Shown in pieces: positions 1 to 6,244 of a stretch of DNA of 8,956 nucleotides; position 1 is the first letter of the stretch; each line of letters starts with the position of its first letter. The notes under the pieces were generated by a model. The model did no database searches, had not been told where the DNA came from, and saw only the letters and a program-made list of their open reading frames with translations. Both the position numbers and the translations under genes were made by a program. Source of the stretch: Elusimicrobiota bacterium (GTDB lineage Bacteria; Elusimicrobiota; Elusimicrobia; Elusimicrobiales; UBA9959); NCBI GenBank assembly GCA_003500765.1, contig DNQL01000294.1:1-8956 (forward strand), in the 5' to 3' direction.

Positions 1-889
1 CGGCCGGATCGTCCACCCCCAGCTCCCGCCGGGCGAGGTGGGCGGAAACCCAGGCATGCAGCAGCTGCGGCGCGCGGCGCACGGTCTCCTCCAGGAACGG
101 CACCGCGAGTCCGGCGGAGCGGCAGACCCGCTCCAGTTTCCCGGGGTCCAGTTCCTTGGCGTAATCGTGGACCAGGGCCGCGACCGCCGCGGAGCGGATA
201 TCGGCACCGCGGGCCGCGGCTATATCACATGCCAGCCGGACGCAGGCCAGCGTATGCTCGGCCCGCTTCGGGCCGAGGCGGGAGAGGACCCTCTCCCTCA
301 GGCTGCCCAGGTAAAGTCCGCGTTCCTTTATTATGCGGGCGGCGGCCGGCGGGACCGCCGCGGGCATATCCCCTCGGTAAAGCTCCGCGCGCAGGAAGGT
401 GGAAGACACCTTCGGAAAGATCCCTTTCAGGAAGACGGGGGAGGCCCCGCCGACGGACGCGGCCGGGAACCCGACGCGCCTGCCTACGAGAAGGCGCGCG
501 GAGGCGAGTATCCTCTCCGGGCGCCGCCACCCGGCGAACCCGGGCAGGCAATCGGAACCCATCAGGAAATATATCCCGGCCCCGGGATACTTTCCCCGGA
601 AATATTCCAGCGCCTGCCAGGTATAGGTCGTCCTGCCGCGGCGCTTCTCGAAAAGGCTTATCTCCGCCGGCACGCGGGCGGCCAGGGCGGCGGCGCGCAG
701 CATGTCGGCCCTGTCGGAGAAATCTTCGGACGGCTCTTCCTTCAGGGGGGAACGGAACGCGGGCAGCAGCAGCGTCCTGTGGGGCCGCAGCTGGCGCGCG
801 GCTGCGGCCAGGAGCATGAGGTGTCCCGAGTGGGGAGGGTCGAAAGTGCCGCCGTACACGACGACGGTCTTTTTCCGTGGGCGCTTCAC
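1..889 (-). CDS. nadD: NadD fused to YqeK-like HD phosphohydrolase (partial, C-terminus off the window)
   Basis: Reading from a GTG at 889 leftwards gives 296 codons without a stop, up to the window edge. Residues 12-24 (YGGTFDPPHSGHL) are the nucleotidyltransferase signature with HxGH at 20-23. GSDCLPGFAGW (111-121) matches the NadD GxDxL..W motif, and SSTFLR (162-167) corresponds to the ISSTxxR motif. The NadD part ends near RIIKERGLYL (185-194). It should make NaAD from nicotinate mononucleotide and ATP in the cytoplasm. From about 197 a second domain follows with EHT (211-213), VHDYAKEL (240-247) and LLHAW (276-280), the histidine and HD pattern of YqeK, a family known for symmetrical Ap4A hydrolysis. 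The last ~50-70 residues of that domain are missing. nadD and yqeK are usually separate neighbouring genes; here they share one frame. No Shine-Dalgarno lies close to the GTG; the nearest GGAGG is about 25 nt upstream. Together with the promoter spacing this suggests a leaderless message. The gene is divergent from the DUF2064 gene. Domain calls are confident; the exact start is less so. Confidence 0.93.
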   Translation of the reverse strand, partial: MKRPRKKTVVVYGGTFDPPHSGHLMLLAAAARQLRPHRTLLLPAFRSPLKEEPSEDFSDRADMLRAAALAARVPAEISLFEKRRGRTTYTWQALEYFRGKYPGAGIYFLMGSDCLPGFAGWRRPERILASARLLVGRRVGFPAASVGGASPVFLKGIFPKVSSTFLRAELYRGDMPAAVPPAAARIIKERGLYLGSLRERVLSRLGPKRAEHTLACVRLACDIAAARGADIRSAAVAALVHDYAKELDPGKLERVCRSAGLAVPFLEETVRRAPQLLHAWVSAHLARRELGVDDPA

Positions 890-892
890 AAG

Positions 893-901
893 TGCTATAA
901 T
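893..901 (+). promoter_or_regulatory. Extended -10 promoter for the DUF2064 gene
   Basis: TGCTATAAT at 893-901 is a perfect extended -10 element (TGnTATAAT). A second overlapping TATAAT follows at 901-906. No good -35 is visible 16-18 bp upstream, which extended -10 promoters can tolerate. The start of transcription would be near 907-908, giving a leader of about 21 nt that carries GGTGA (920-924) ahead of the ATG at 929. The element overlaps the divergent nadD promoter. Confidence 0.45.
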
Positions 902-925
902 ATAATTTACCGGGCCTCCGGTGAA
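897..925 (-). promoter_or_regulatory. Candidate sigma70-type promoter for nadD-yqeK
   Basis: On the minus strand TTCACC (925-920) and TATTAT (902-897) are separated by 17 bp. The expected transcription start is about 7 nt past the -10, which falls at or within a base or two of the GTG start at 889. The mRNA would therefore be leaderless or nearly so, consistent with the missing Shine-Dalgarno. This is inferred from consensus matching only. Confidence 0.42.
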
Positions 926-928
926 AAT

Positions 929-1681
929 ATGGCCGACAAAAGAGACAACGCACTAATCCTCCTGGTGGACGCCCCCGTGCCCGAGAAGACCGGGCACGAG
1001 CTCAAGAAGGTGTTCGGGCCCGAACGCGCCGTCCACATCAACCTCGACCTGATGCACGAGTCCTACAGGTCCGCCAAATCCTACGGCGGGGCCATACTGA
1101 TACTTTCCTACGAGAAATCGCCCAAGCATCCGGACCTCACCTGGCTGGACCCGGAAGATCCCGGCTTCCTGGAAGCGAAAGGAAGAAGCTACGACGACCG
1201 GGTCCGCGCCGCTTTCACCCTGGCTTTCTTCACCGGAGCAAAAAAAGCGGTGATGATAAACCATCTCTGCCCCGCGATAAAACAGGAATGGATAGACCAG
1301 GCCCTCTCCCGGACGGACGACAGGACCGTCGCACTGGGCACGACGCAGGACGGCTCTTTCCACATGATCGGACTGACCCAGGACAACCTGCGCGTGCTGG
1401 AAGACATCTCCTTCTCTTCCGGCAGGACCGCCGAGGACATAGCCGAAAGGGCGCGCCGCCTCAAGCTCTCCGCTCACTCGCTCCCGGACACCTACGTCGT
1501 CCGCGACGAGGAAACGCTCCGGAAATGGATAGACTCCAAAGAAACCTCCCCGTCGCTCTTCAAGGAGCCGGCCGACAAGGCGCCGGAAACTCCCCATAAC
1601 GGCGAAAAGAAGCACGGCAGGGGGAAGCGCCATCACAACGGCGCGCCCGCCGACGCCGGCACGCAGGACAGCACTCTCTGA
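929..1681 (+). CDS. Divergent DUF2064 / CofC-like glycosyltransferase-fold protein
   Basis: This is a 250-residue protein resembling the DUF2064 (TIGR04282) group of GT-A-fold nucleotidyl/glycosyltransferase-like proteins. The family layout is visible. ILLVDAPVPEK (10-20) sits where the family has a KxPxPGxxKTRL motif. DDRVRAAFTLAFFTGAKKAVMINHLCPAI (89-117) sits where it has the helix plus IGSDCPxL. LGTTQDGSFHMIGL (136-149) corresponds to GPxxDGGYxLIGL, and LPDTYVVRDEETLRKW (185-200) to LPxxxDVDTxxDL. Several hallmark residues are changed (see findings), so enzymatic activity is doubtful. Residues 202-250 form a charged, low-complexity tail (KKHGRGKRHH, 227-236) that looks disordered and might bind nucleic acid; that is a guess. 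The open frame continues upstream to position 38, but that part is antisense to nadD. ATG at 929 is chosen because it follows the promoter and GGTGA and because family similarity begins there. It may be cotranscribed with tldE, 55 bp downstream. Confidence 0.72.
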   Translation: MADKRDNALILLVDAPVPEKTGHELKKVFGPERAVHINLDLMHESYRSAKSYGGAILILSYEKSPKHPDLTWLDPEDPGFLEAKGRSYDDRVRAAFTLAFFTGAKKAVMINHLCPAIKQEWIDQALSRTDDRTVALGTTQDGSFHMIGLTQDNLRVLEDISFSSGRTAEDIAERARRLKLSAHSLPDTYVVRDEETLRKWIDSKETSPSLFKEPADKAPETPHNGEKKHGRGKRHHNGAPADAGTQDSTL

Positions 1682-1736
1682 CCCAAGTCCCGCCCCCGCT
1701 GGCGGCGGATCCCGAACCGGTCCCACCGGAGGAAAA

Positions 1737-3068
1737 ATGAAGGAACATAAAAAGACCTGCGCGGAGATATTCCGCCTGGCCGGCCGCGTGCGCGCGGAGG
1801 TCATGATAAACTCGTCGGAGTCGGCGCTGACCCGCTTCGCCGACAATGTCATCTCACAGAACGTGGCCGAGAGATCGGAGTCCGTCTCCATACGGCTCAT
1901 GGACAAGGGCCGGGTCTTCAAGACCTCTCTCAACCAGACCGACGGGGCCAGCCTGGCCTCCGCCGTCAGGCGGGCCCTGGCGGCGCTGAGGCTGCAGAAA
2001 AAAGATAAAAACCTCCTTAAACCTCCGGCTCCCCGTCCGGTCGCGACCGCCGCGCCCGGCCTTTATTCGCCAGCGACGGCCGCCCTGAAACCTTCTTTCC
2101 GCGCCGCGAAGATCGCCGGCCTGGCCCGGCTCTGCCGCGCCCGCGGAATGAAATGCTACGGCACACTCGAGAACGGCGTCTCCCTCCTCACCATGGCCAA
2201 TAATTCCGGCGTCTTCGTCTCGCACGGCGAGACCCACGCCATATACAGCGTGACCGCGCGCAAAGGGGAGGGCTACGGCTGGGCGGAACAGTACTCGCCG
2301 GACGCCTCTAAAATAGACTACGCCGCCGTAGGCGCCCGCGCCATGGATAAGGCCGCGGCTTCGGCGCGGCCCTCGGCCGTCCCGCCGGGAAAATATACCG
2401 TGATACTGGAGCCGGCCGCGGTCGCCGACATGCTTTTTTTCCTGGGCTACAGCGGCCTGGGCGGCAGGGCCTGGCTGGACGGCCGCAGCTTCGCTTCCGG
2501 GGCCCTGGGCAAACGCCTCCTTCATCCCTCCATAACCATAACCGACGACGCGCTTGAGGGCCCCGCCGCCGGCGCAACTTTCGATTTCGAGGGCCTGCCC
2601 CGCAAAAAGGTGGTCCTCGTGGAGAAAGGCGTGGTCCGCGCCGTGGTGCACGACCGGCGCACCGCCGCGGAAGCGGGCGTTCACTCCACCGGGCACTCCC
2701 TGCCGCAGCCCAACTCCTACGGCCCGATGCCGCGCAACCTGGAGATGTCCCCCGGCGAGTCCTCGCTGGAGGAGATGATCCTCTCCACCGGGAAGGGGAT
2801 ACTCGTAACGGCCTTCCATTACACCAACCTGCTCCGCCCCAAGACGGTGGAGATGACGGGCATGACGCGCAACGGGACTTTCCTGGTGGAGAACGGCCGC
2901 GTAACAAAAGCGCTGAAGAACCTGCGTTTCACCCAGAGCGTGACGGAGGCCTTCAGCAACGTGGAAGCCCTCTCGAAGGAGAGGGAGACGAGCGGCAGCT
3001 GGGGCAAAATGTGCGTCCCGTCCATGAAGATACGGGATTTCAACTTTTCATCCGCTACGGAATTCTGA
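1737..3068 (+). CDS. tldE: TldE/PmbA, non-catalytic subunit of the TldD/TldE metalloprotease
   Basis: The 443-residue protein has the usual PmbA/TldE length. The N-terminal half (about 10-100) carries the family pattern ending in a conserved repeat of residues around RSESVSIRLMDKGRVFKTSLNQ. The C-terminal half contains LGYSGLGGRAWLDGRSF (about 237-253), HSTGHSLPQPNSYGPMPRN (about 318-336) and TGMTRNGTFLVENGRVTKALKNLRF (about 377-402), typical of the family's beta-rich C-terminal region. There is no HExxxH, as expected of the partner that shapes the proteolytic chamber rather than cutting. It pairs with TldD immediately downstream (10 bp gap). Known members process microcin B17, degrade CcdB or trim other peptides; the substrate here is unknown. 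The start is supported by GGAGG at 1728-1732, 4 nt before the ATG. A small CCGGT/ACCGG hairpin (1717-1729) touches this ribosome binding site. Confidence 0.9.
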   Translation: MKEHKKTCAEIFRLAGRVRAEVMINSSESALTRFADNVISQNVAERSESVSIRLMDKGRVFKTSLNQTDGASLASAVRRALAALRLQKKDKNLLKPPAPRPVATAAPGLYSPATAALKPSFRAAKIAGLARLCRARGMKCYGTLENGVSLLTMANNSGVFVSHGETHAIYSVTARKGEGYGWAEQYSPDASKIDYAAVGARAMDKAAASARPSAVPPGKYTVILEPAAVADMLFFLGYSGLGGRAWLDGRSFASGALGKRLLHPSITITDDALEGPAAGATFDFEGLPRKKVVLVEKGVVRAVVHDRRTAAEAGVHSTGHSLPQPNSYGPMPRNLEMSPGESSLEEMILSTGKGILVTAFHYTNLLRPKTVEMTGMTRNGTFLVENGRVTKALKNLRFTQSVTEAFSNVEALSKERETSGSWGKMCVPSMKIRDFNFSSATEF

Positions 3069-3078
3069 GGAGCACCCC

Positions 3079-4530
3079 ATGTTCGGACTCTGTGAAGAAG
3101 CGATAGACGTTCTTTCCTCCCGCCGGGCGGATTTCGGCGACATACGCATAGTCCGCACCCGCGGCCAGTCGCTGGCCGTGCGCAACGGCGAGACGGGGGC
3201 GGTGGACGACTCGGAAACCCTCGGTTTCGGCGTGCGGGTCCTGCTGGGAGGGGCCTGGGGTTTCGCCTCGAGCGGCCTGCTGACACGCGCCGAGGTCAGG
3301 CGCGTGGCCCTGCTGGCCGTGGAGATAGCCCGGGCCAGTTCCATGCTGATGGAGAGGAAGGTCCGGCTGGCGCCCGAGCCCTCCTACCGGGATTTCTGGC
3401 AGACCCCTTTCATAAAGGACCCCTTCGCCGTGCCGGTGGAGGAAAAATTCCGGACCCTGTTCGAAACGGACCGCCTCATGCGCCGCGACCGCAGGATAAA
3501 GTCGGCGATGGCGTCCATGCGCTTCGTCCGCGAACACCAGTGGCACGCCACCACGGAAGGCTCGCGCATAGAGCAGGTGCTGCTCTCCAGCGGAGCCGAC
3601 TGCCGCGCGACCGCCGTGGACGGGGCGCAGGTACAGGAGCGCGGCTACCCGTGCTCGCACGGCGGCCAGACCCTGGCCATGGGCTATGAACTGATCGACC
3701 TGCTCGACCTGCCCGGCCACGCGGAGAAGGCCGCGGCCGAGGCCGTCGCCCTGCTCAAGGCGCCGGACTGCCCCTCCGGCGAGATGGACCTTATAACCTA
3801 CGGCAACCAGATGGCCCTGCAGATACACGAATCGGTCGGCCACGCCAGCGAACTCGACCGCGTGCTGGGCTACGAGGAGTCCTTCGCGGGCTCGAGCTTC
3901 GCCACCACCGAGAAACTCGGCAAATTCCGCTACGGCTCCCCCATAGTTAACCTGGTCGCCGACGCGACACTGCCGGGCGGACTGGCCACGGCCGGCTACG
4001 ACGACGACGCCGTCAAGGCCCAGCGCTGGCACATAGTCAGGGACGGCATACTCTCCGGCTACATGACCAACCGCGAGTTCGCGCCACGGATAGGACTGAA
4101 GCGCTCCCAGGGCTCCTGCCGCGCCGACGGTTTCGCCAACATACCGATAACCCGCATCTGCAACCTCAGCCTGATGCCCGGCTCCGCCGGCTCCCTCGAG
4201 GACCTGGTGCGCTCCACGAAGAAGGGCATAATAATGGAGAACAACAAATCCTGGAGCATAGACCAGCGGCGCCTCAACTTCCAGTTCGGCTGCGAGATCG
4301 GCTGGCTGGTCGAGAACGGGAAAATAAAGAAAATGGTGCGCAATCCCACCTACCAGGGGATCACCCCGGCTTTCTGGGGCTCCTGCGACGCCATCTGCGG
4401 CGCGGACGAATGGCGCCTCTGGGGAGTAGCCAACTGCGGCAAAGGCCAGCCGGGCCAGACCGCCGCCATGTGCCACGGCTCCAGCCCCGCCCGCTTTAAA
4501 AAGGTTAAAGTGGGGGTAAAGGCCGGATAA
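3079..4530 (+). CDS. tldD: TldD, zinc metalloprotease subunit
   Basis: This 483-residue protein is the catalytic half of the TldD/TldE protease. HESVGH at 250-255 is the HExxxH zinc motif that separates TldD from TldE. A downstream NCGKG (Cys453) sits where the family has its conserved CGKxGQ cysteine, a zinc ligand in characterised TldD. The N-terminus has the family pattern ADFGDIRIV (about 17-25), a GVRVLLGGAWGFASSG stretch (about 51-66) and an alanine-rich helix. GLATAGYDDDAVKAQ and SGYMTNREFA follow the active site as in homologues. GAGGAG at 3067-3072 overlaps the tldE stop and lies 6 nt before the ATG, so translation is probably coupled. The family cleaves unfolded or post-translationally modified peptides in the cytoplasm. 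The gene ends at a strong hairpin just before the origin-like region. No RiPP precursor or toxin gene is visible nearby to name a substrate. Confidence 0.95.
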   Translation: MFGLCEEAIDVLSSRRADFGDIRIVRTRGQSLAVRNGETGAVDDSETLGFGVRVLLGGAWGFASSGLLTRAEVRRVALLAVEIARASSMLMERKVRLAPEPSYRDFWQTPFIKDPFAVPVEEKFRTLFETDRLMRRDRRIKSAMASMRFVREHQWHATTEGSRIEQVLLSSGADCRATAVDGAQVQERGYPCSHGGQTLAMGYELIDLLDLPGHAEKAAAEAVALLKAPDCPSGEMDLITYGNQMALQIHESVGHASELDRVLGYEESFAGSSFATTEKLGKFRYGSPIVNLVADATLPGGLATAGYDDDAVKAQRWHIVRDGILSGYMTNREFAPRIGLKRSQGSCRADGFANIPITRICNLSLMPGSAGSLEDLVRSTKKGIIMENNKSWSIDQRRLNFQFGCEIGWLVENGKIKKMVRNPTYQGITPAFWGSCDAICGADEWRLWGVANCGKGQPGQTAAMCHGSSPARFKKVKVGVKAG

Positions 4531-4560
4531 AAGCCCCTGAGCCGCTTTTCAGGGGCTTTA
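4530..4560 (+). terminator. Hairpin terminator after tldD
   Basis: AAAGCCCCTGA (4530-4540) and TCAGGGGCTTT (4549-4559) form a perfect 11-bp stem with an 8-nt loop, beginning in the tldD stop codon. GGCCGG (4521-4526) and CCGGCC (4563-4568) could extend it across an internal loop. Only a short T run (CTTTA) ends the 3' arm, so efficiency on the + strand is uncertain. The A-rich 5' side would give a similar U run in the other direction. It would insulate the origin region from tldD transcription. Confidence 0.65.
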
Positions 4561-4602
4561 GCCCGGCCTTTAAAAACCGGCTGCCTGATTTTAGCGCCCT
4601 CA

Positions 4603-4632
4603 TTGACACAATATATATATTTAAGGTAATAT
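4603..4632 (+). promoter_or_regulatory. Candidate dnaA promoter
   Basis: A perfect -35 TTGACA (4603-4608) is followed after 18 bp by TAATAT (4627-4632), a 4/6 match to the -10. Transcription would start near 4640, giving a leader of about 160 nt that runs through the AT-rich block and the DnaA boxes. A 19-bp dyad (4622-4640) lies over the -10. A second possible -10 (TATATT, 4775-4780) nearer dnaA lacks a convincing -35. Confidence 0.45.
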
Positions 4633-4640
4633 TATCCTTA
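4622..4640. repeat. Inverted repeat TAAGG-N9-CCTTA over the dnaA promoter -10
   Basis: TAAGG (4622-4626) and CCTTA (4636-4640) are perfect 5-bp arms around the AT-only centre TAATATTAT. The arms bracket the proposed -10 element. The right half, TTATCCTTA, also matches the DnaA box at 7 of 9 positions. It could be an operator, a weak DnaA site or a chance dyad in AT-rich DNA. Confidence 0.4.
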
Positions 4641-4786
4641 GTAACTCCCTTTTTGCACAGGAAAAACCGGGCCCCTTTCTCTTTTTTAAAGTAAGCCTTG
4701 CTAAGTCAAGACCCGCGAGTTTAATTAACAAATAAAACGCTTATTTTACATAGGTTTTTTAGACAAAAAGACCCTATATTAACAGT

Positions 4787-4795
4787 TGTGGATAA
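4787..4795 (-). promoter_or_regulatory. DnaA box 1 (perfect)
   Basis: TGTGGATAA on the + strand is the exact complement of TTATCCACA, the consensus high-affinity DnaA box. It lies 3 nt before the start of the next box, so their starts are 11 bp apart, about one helical turn. That would place two DnaA molecules on the same DNA face. Confidence 0.85.
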
Positions 4796-4797
4796 GT

Positions 4798-4806
4798 TGT
4801 GGATAA
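4798..4806 (-). promoter_or_regulatory. DnaA box 2 (perfect), containing the dnaA start codon
   Basis: A second exact TGTGGATAA in the same orientation as box 1. Its second to fourth bases are the GTG start codon of dnaA (4799-4801), so the box overlaps the first codons of the gene. The placement suggests autoregulation, or simply economy between origin and gene. Confidence 0.85.
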
Positions 4807-6169
4807 CTCAATAAACGGCAAAGAAATCTGGCAAAACGCCTGTGTCAAGATAGAGCAGGAAATAGGCAAGGACCCTTTCGACCTCTGGATGAGGCCGGTC
4901 ACCCTGTTGGTCATAGAGGGGGAAACCGTAAAGTTGGAAGTGCCGGACCCGTTAATTTTCGAAACGATAAAAAAGCGCTACGAGGACGTTATAATCCGCG
5001 CCCTCTCGGAGCTCCTGGGGAAGGAATACAAGATAGACTATTCCCTCTCCCTGGCGCCCAGGGAGCCGCGGCCCGCGCCCCCGCCCGAGATCTCGGCCGC
5101 TCCGCCGGCCAAGCCGGAAATATCGGCCCATTCGAATTTTAACCCCCACTACACTTTCCATACCTTCATAGTGGGCCCGTCCAACCGCTGGGCCTACAAC
5201 TCGGCCAAGGCCGTGGCCGAGAAACCCGGGCACCTTTCCAACCCCTTCTTCATCTACAGCCCTCCGGGCCTGGGCAAGACCCACCTGATGCACGCCATAG
5301 CCAACGAGATACTGCGCCTCAACCCGGCGGCAAAGGTGATCTACACCCCCAGCGAGAATTTCGTCAACGAGTACATCGACACCATACAGAACAAGAGCAA
5401 CTCCGCCGAGATCTTCCGCAACAAGTACCGCAAGCTCGACTGCCTGCTGCTCGACGACATACAGTTCCTCATGGGCAAGGAGCGCAGCGAAGAGGAGTTC
5501 TTCTACACCTTCAACGCCCTCTTCGAGTCCAAGAAGCAGATAGTGGTGACCTCCGACCGGCCGCCCCGCGAGCTGTCGCTGGCCCAGCGCCTGGTCTCCC
5601 GCTTCCTCTCCGGCACCATCGCCGACATGAAGCAGCCCGACCTGGAGACCCGCATCGCCATCCTGCGCGAAAAGCGCGACCAGTACAAGTTCGACATCCC
5701 GGACGACGTGGTCAATTTCATAGGCGAGAACGTCAAGACCAGCATCAGGGAGCTCGACGGGTGCCTGCTGACGGTCGGCAACTACTGCGTCAACATGCGC
5801 CTGCAACCCACCATAGACGTGGTCCGCGAGATCATCAAGAACCACATGGGCATAAACCAGGACGACGGCGACAAGATCAGCATAGAGACCATCATAAGCG
5901 TGGTGGCCGAGAAGTACCAGCTCGACACCAAGGACCTGCGCGCCAAGGGGCGCCGCGACGCCGTGGTGCTGCCCAGGCAGGTGGCGATGTACCTGGCTTG
6001 CGAGCTGACCGAAATGTCCACCACCAACGTGGGGGACGCCTTCGGCAAGGACCACACCACGGTCATCTACGCGCGCAACAAGATCCAGAACATGGTGCAC
6101 ACCGACCCCTTCGTTAACGAGTTGGTGAACACCTTGATAACCAAGATAAAATCTGTCAGCAACAAGTGA
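4799..6169 (+). CDS. dnaA: Chromosomal replication initiator DnaA
   Basis: The 456-residue protein has all four DnaA domains. Domain I (about 1-82) has EIWQNAC and the FDLWMRPV helix. A short proline-rich linker follows (about 87-110). The AAA+ core opens with NPHYTFHTFIVGPSNRWAYN (115-134). Walker A is SPPGLGKTH (154-162), Walker B is LLLDDIQ (216-222), sensor 1 is VVTSDRPP (about 249-256), and the arginine finger lies in RLVSRF (264-269). Domain IV ends with the DNA-binding signature FGKDHTTVIYA (415-425). It binds DnaA boxes and ATP and melts the origin. Start choice is tightly constrained. An in-frame TAA lies two codons upstream (4793-4795), and no other ATG, GTG or TTG occurs before Met31, so the GTG at 4799 is almost certainly used. 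Only a weak GGAT (4790-4793) could act as Shine-Dalgarno. Walker A and the domain IV signature differ slightly from the common form (see findings). Confidence 0.97.
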   Translation: MDNSINGKEIWQNACVKIEQEIGKDPFDLWMRPVTLLVIEGETVKLEVPDPLIFETIKKRYEDVIIRALSELLGKEYKIDYSLSLAPREPRPAPPPEISAAPPAKPEISAHSNFNPHYTFHTFIVGPSNRWAYNSAKAVAEKPGHLSNPFFIYSPPGLGKTHLMHAIANEILRLNPAAKVIYTPSENFVNEYIDTIQNKSNSAEIFRNKYRKLDCLLLDDIQFLMGKERSEEEFFYTFNALFESKKQIVVTSDRPPRELSLAQRLVSRFLSGTIADMKQPDLETRIAILREKRDQYKFDIPDDVVNFIGENVKTSIRELDGCLLTVGNYCVNMRLQPTIDVVREIIKNHMGINQDDGDKISIETIISVVAEKYQLDTKDLRAKGRRDAVVLPRQVAMYLACELTEMSTTNVGDAFGKDHTTVIYARNKIQNMVHTDPFVNELVNTLITKIKSVSNK

Positions 6170-6173
6170 AAGC

Positions 6174-6182
6174 TGTGGATAA
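6174..6182 (-). promoter_or_regulatory. DnaA box 3 (perfect), after dnaA
   Basis: An exact TGTGGATAA, 4 nt after the dnaA stop and in the same orientation as the two upstream boxes. It makes the dnaA-dnaN spacer a second candidate DnaA-binding locus, either an origin subregion or a site regulating dnaN. Confidence 0.8.
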
Positions 6183-6244
6183 AGGCGGCCTTTGTTAAGA
6201 TTGTCAGTCCGTTTTGGCGGGATGTTAAAAAGTCCCCCCAATGA

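Larger units (their letters stand above)
4561..4806. other. Candidate oriC region upstream of dnaA
   Basis: This non-coding stretch contrasts sharply with the GC-rich genes. Two blocks are over 80% A+T by eye count: 4609-4640 and 4720-4760. The second lies just upstream of two perfect DnaA boxes (4787-4795, 4798-4806), the usual arrangement of an unwinding element next to DnaA sites. Degenerate 7/9 matches to the box are at 4632-4640 (TTATCCTTA) and 4651-4659 (TTTTGCACA). A further perfect box lies after dnaA (6174-6182), so the origin may be bipartite around dnaA. I found no clear DnaA-trio array. Placement next to dnaA-dnaN-gyrB supports the call; function is inferred. Confidence 0.65.

Noticed and set aside
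38..928. Upstream extension of the DUF2064 frame and other + strand open frames over 229-905
   Set aside because: They are antisense to the NadD-YqeK coding frame, their translations are Arg/Gly/Pro-rich with no recognisable domain, and GC-rich DNA readily gives such open frames. The real gene starts at 929.
225..953. A 242-codon minus-strand ATG frame
   Set aside because: It is offset from the frame that encodes the NadD and HD motifs, and its product is low-complexity Arg/Pro/Ala-rich sequence.
2338..2352. CATGGATAA inside tldE as a DnaA box
   Set aside because: It matches at only 7 of 9 positions, lies within coding sequence and is isolated from other sites.
3055..4476. Long minus-strand open frames opposite tldD, dnaA (4952-6259) and gyrB (7806-8891)
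   Set aside because: Their lengths and compositions mirror the codon bias of the sense genes, they show no domain pattern, and the sense products are clear full-family matches.
4751..4774. Imperfect hairpin pairing the T run and A run before the DnaA boxes
   Set aside because: Pairing is mostly A-T with mismatches and is easily explained by the AT-rich composition of the unwinding region.
6181..6193. AAAGG-CGG-CCTTT hairpin after dnaA as a terminator
   Set aside because: The stem is only 5 bp, the T run is three bases, and it overlaps a DnaA box; too weak to call.
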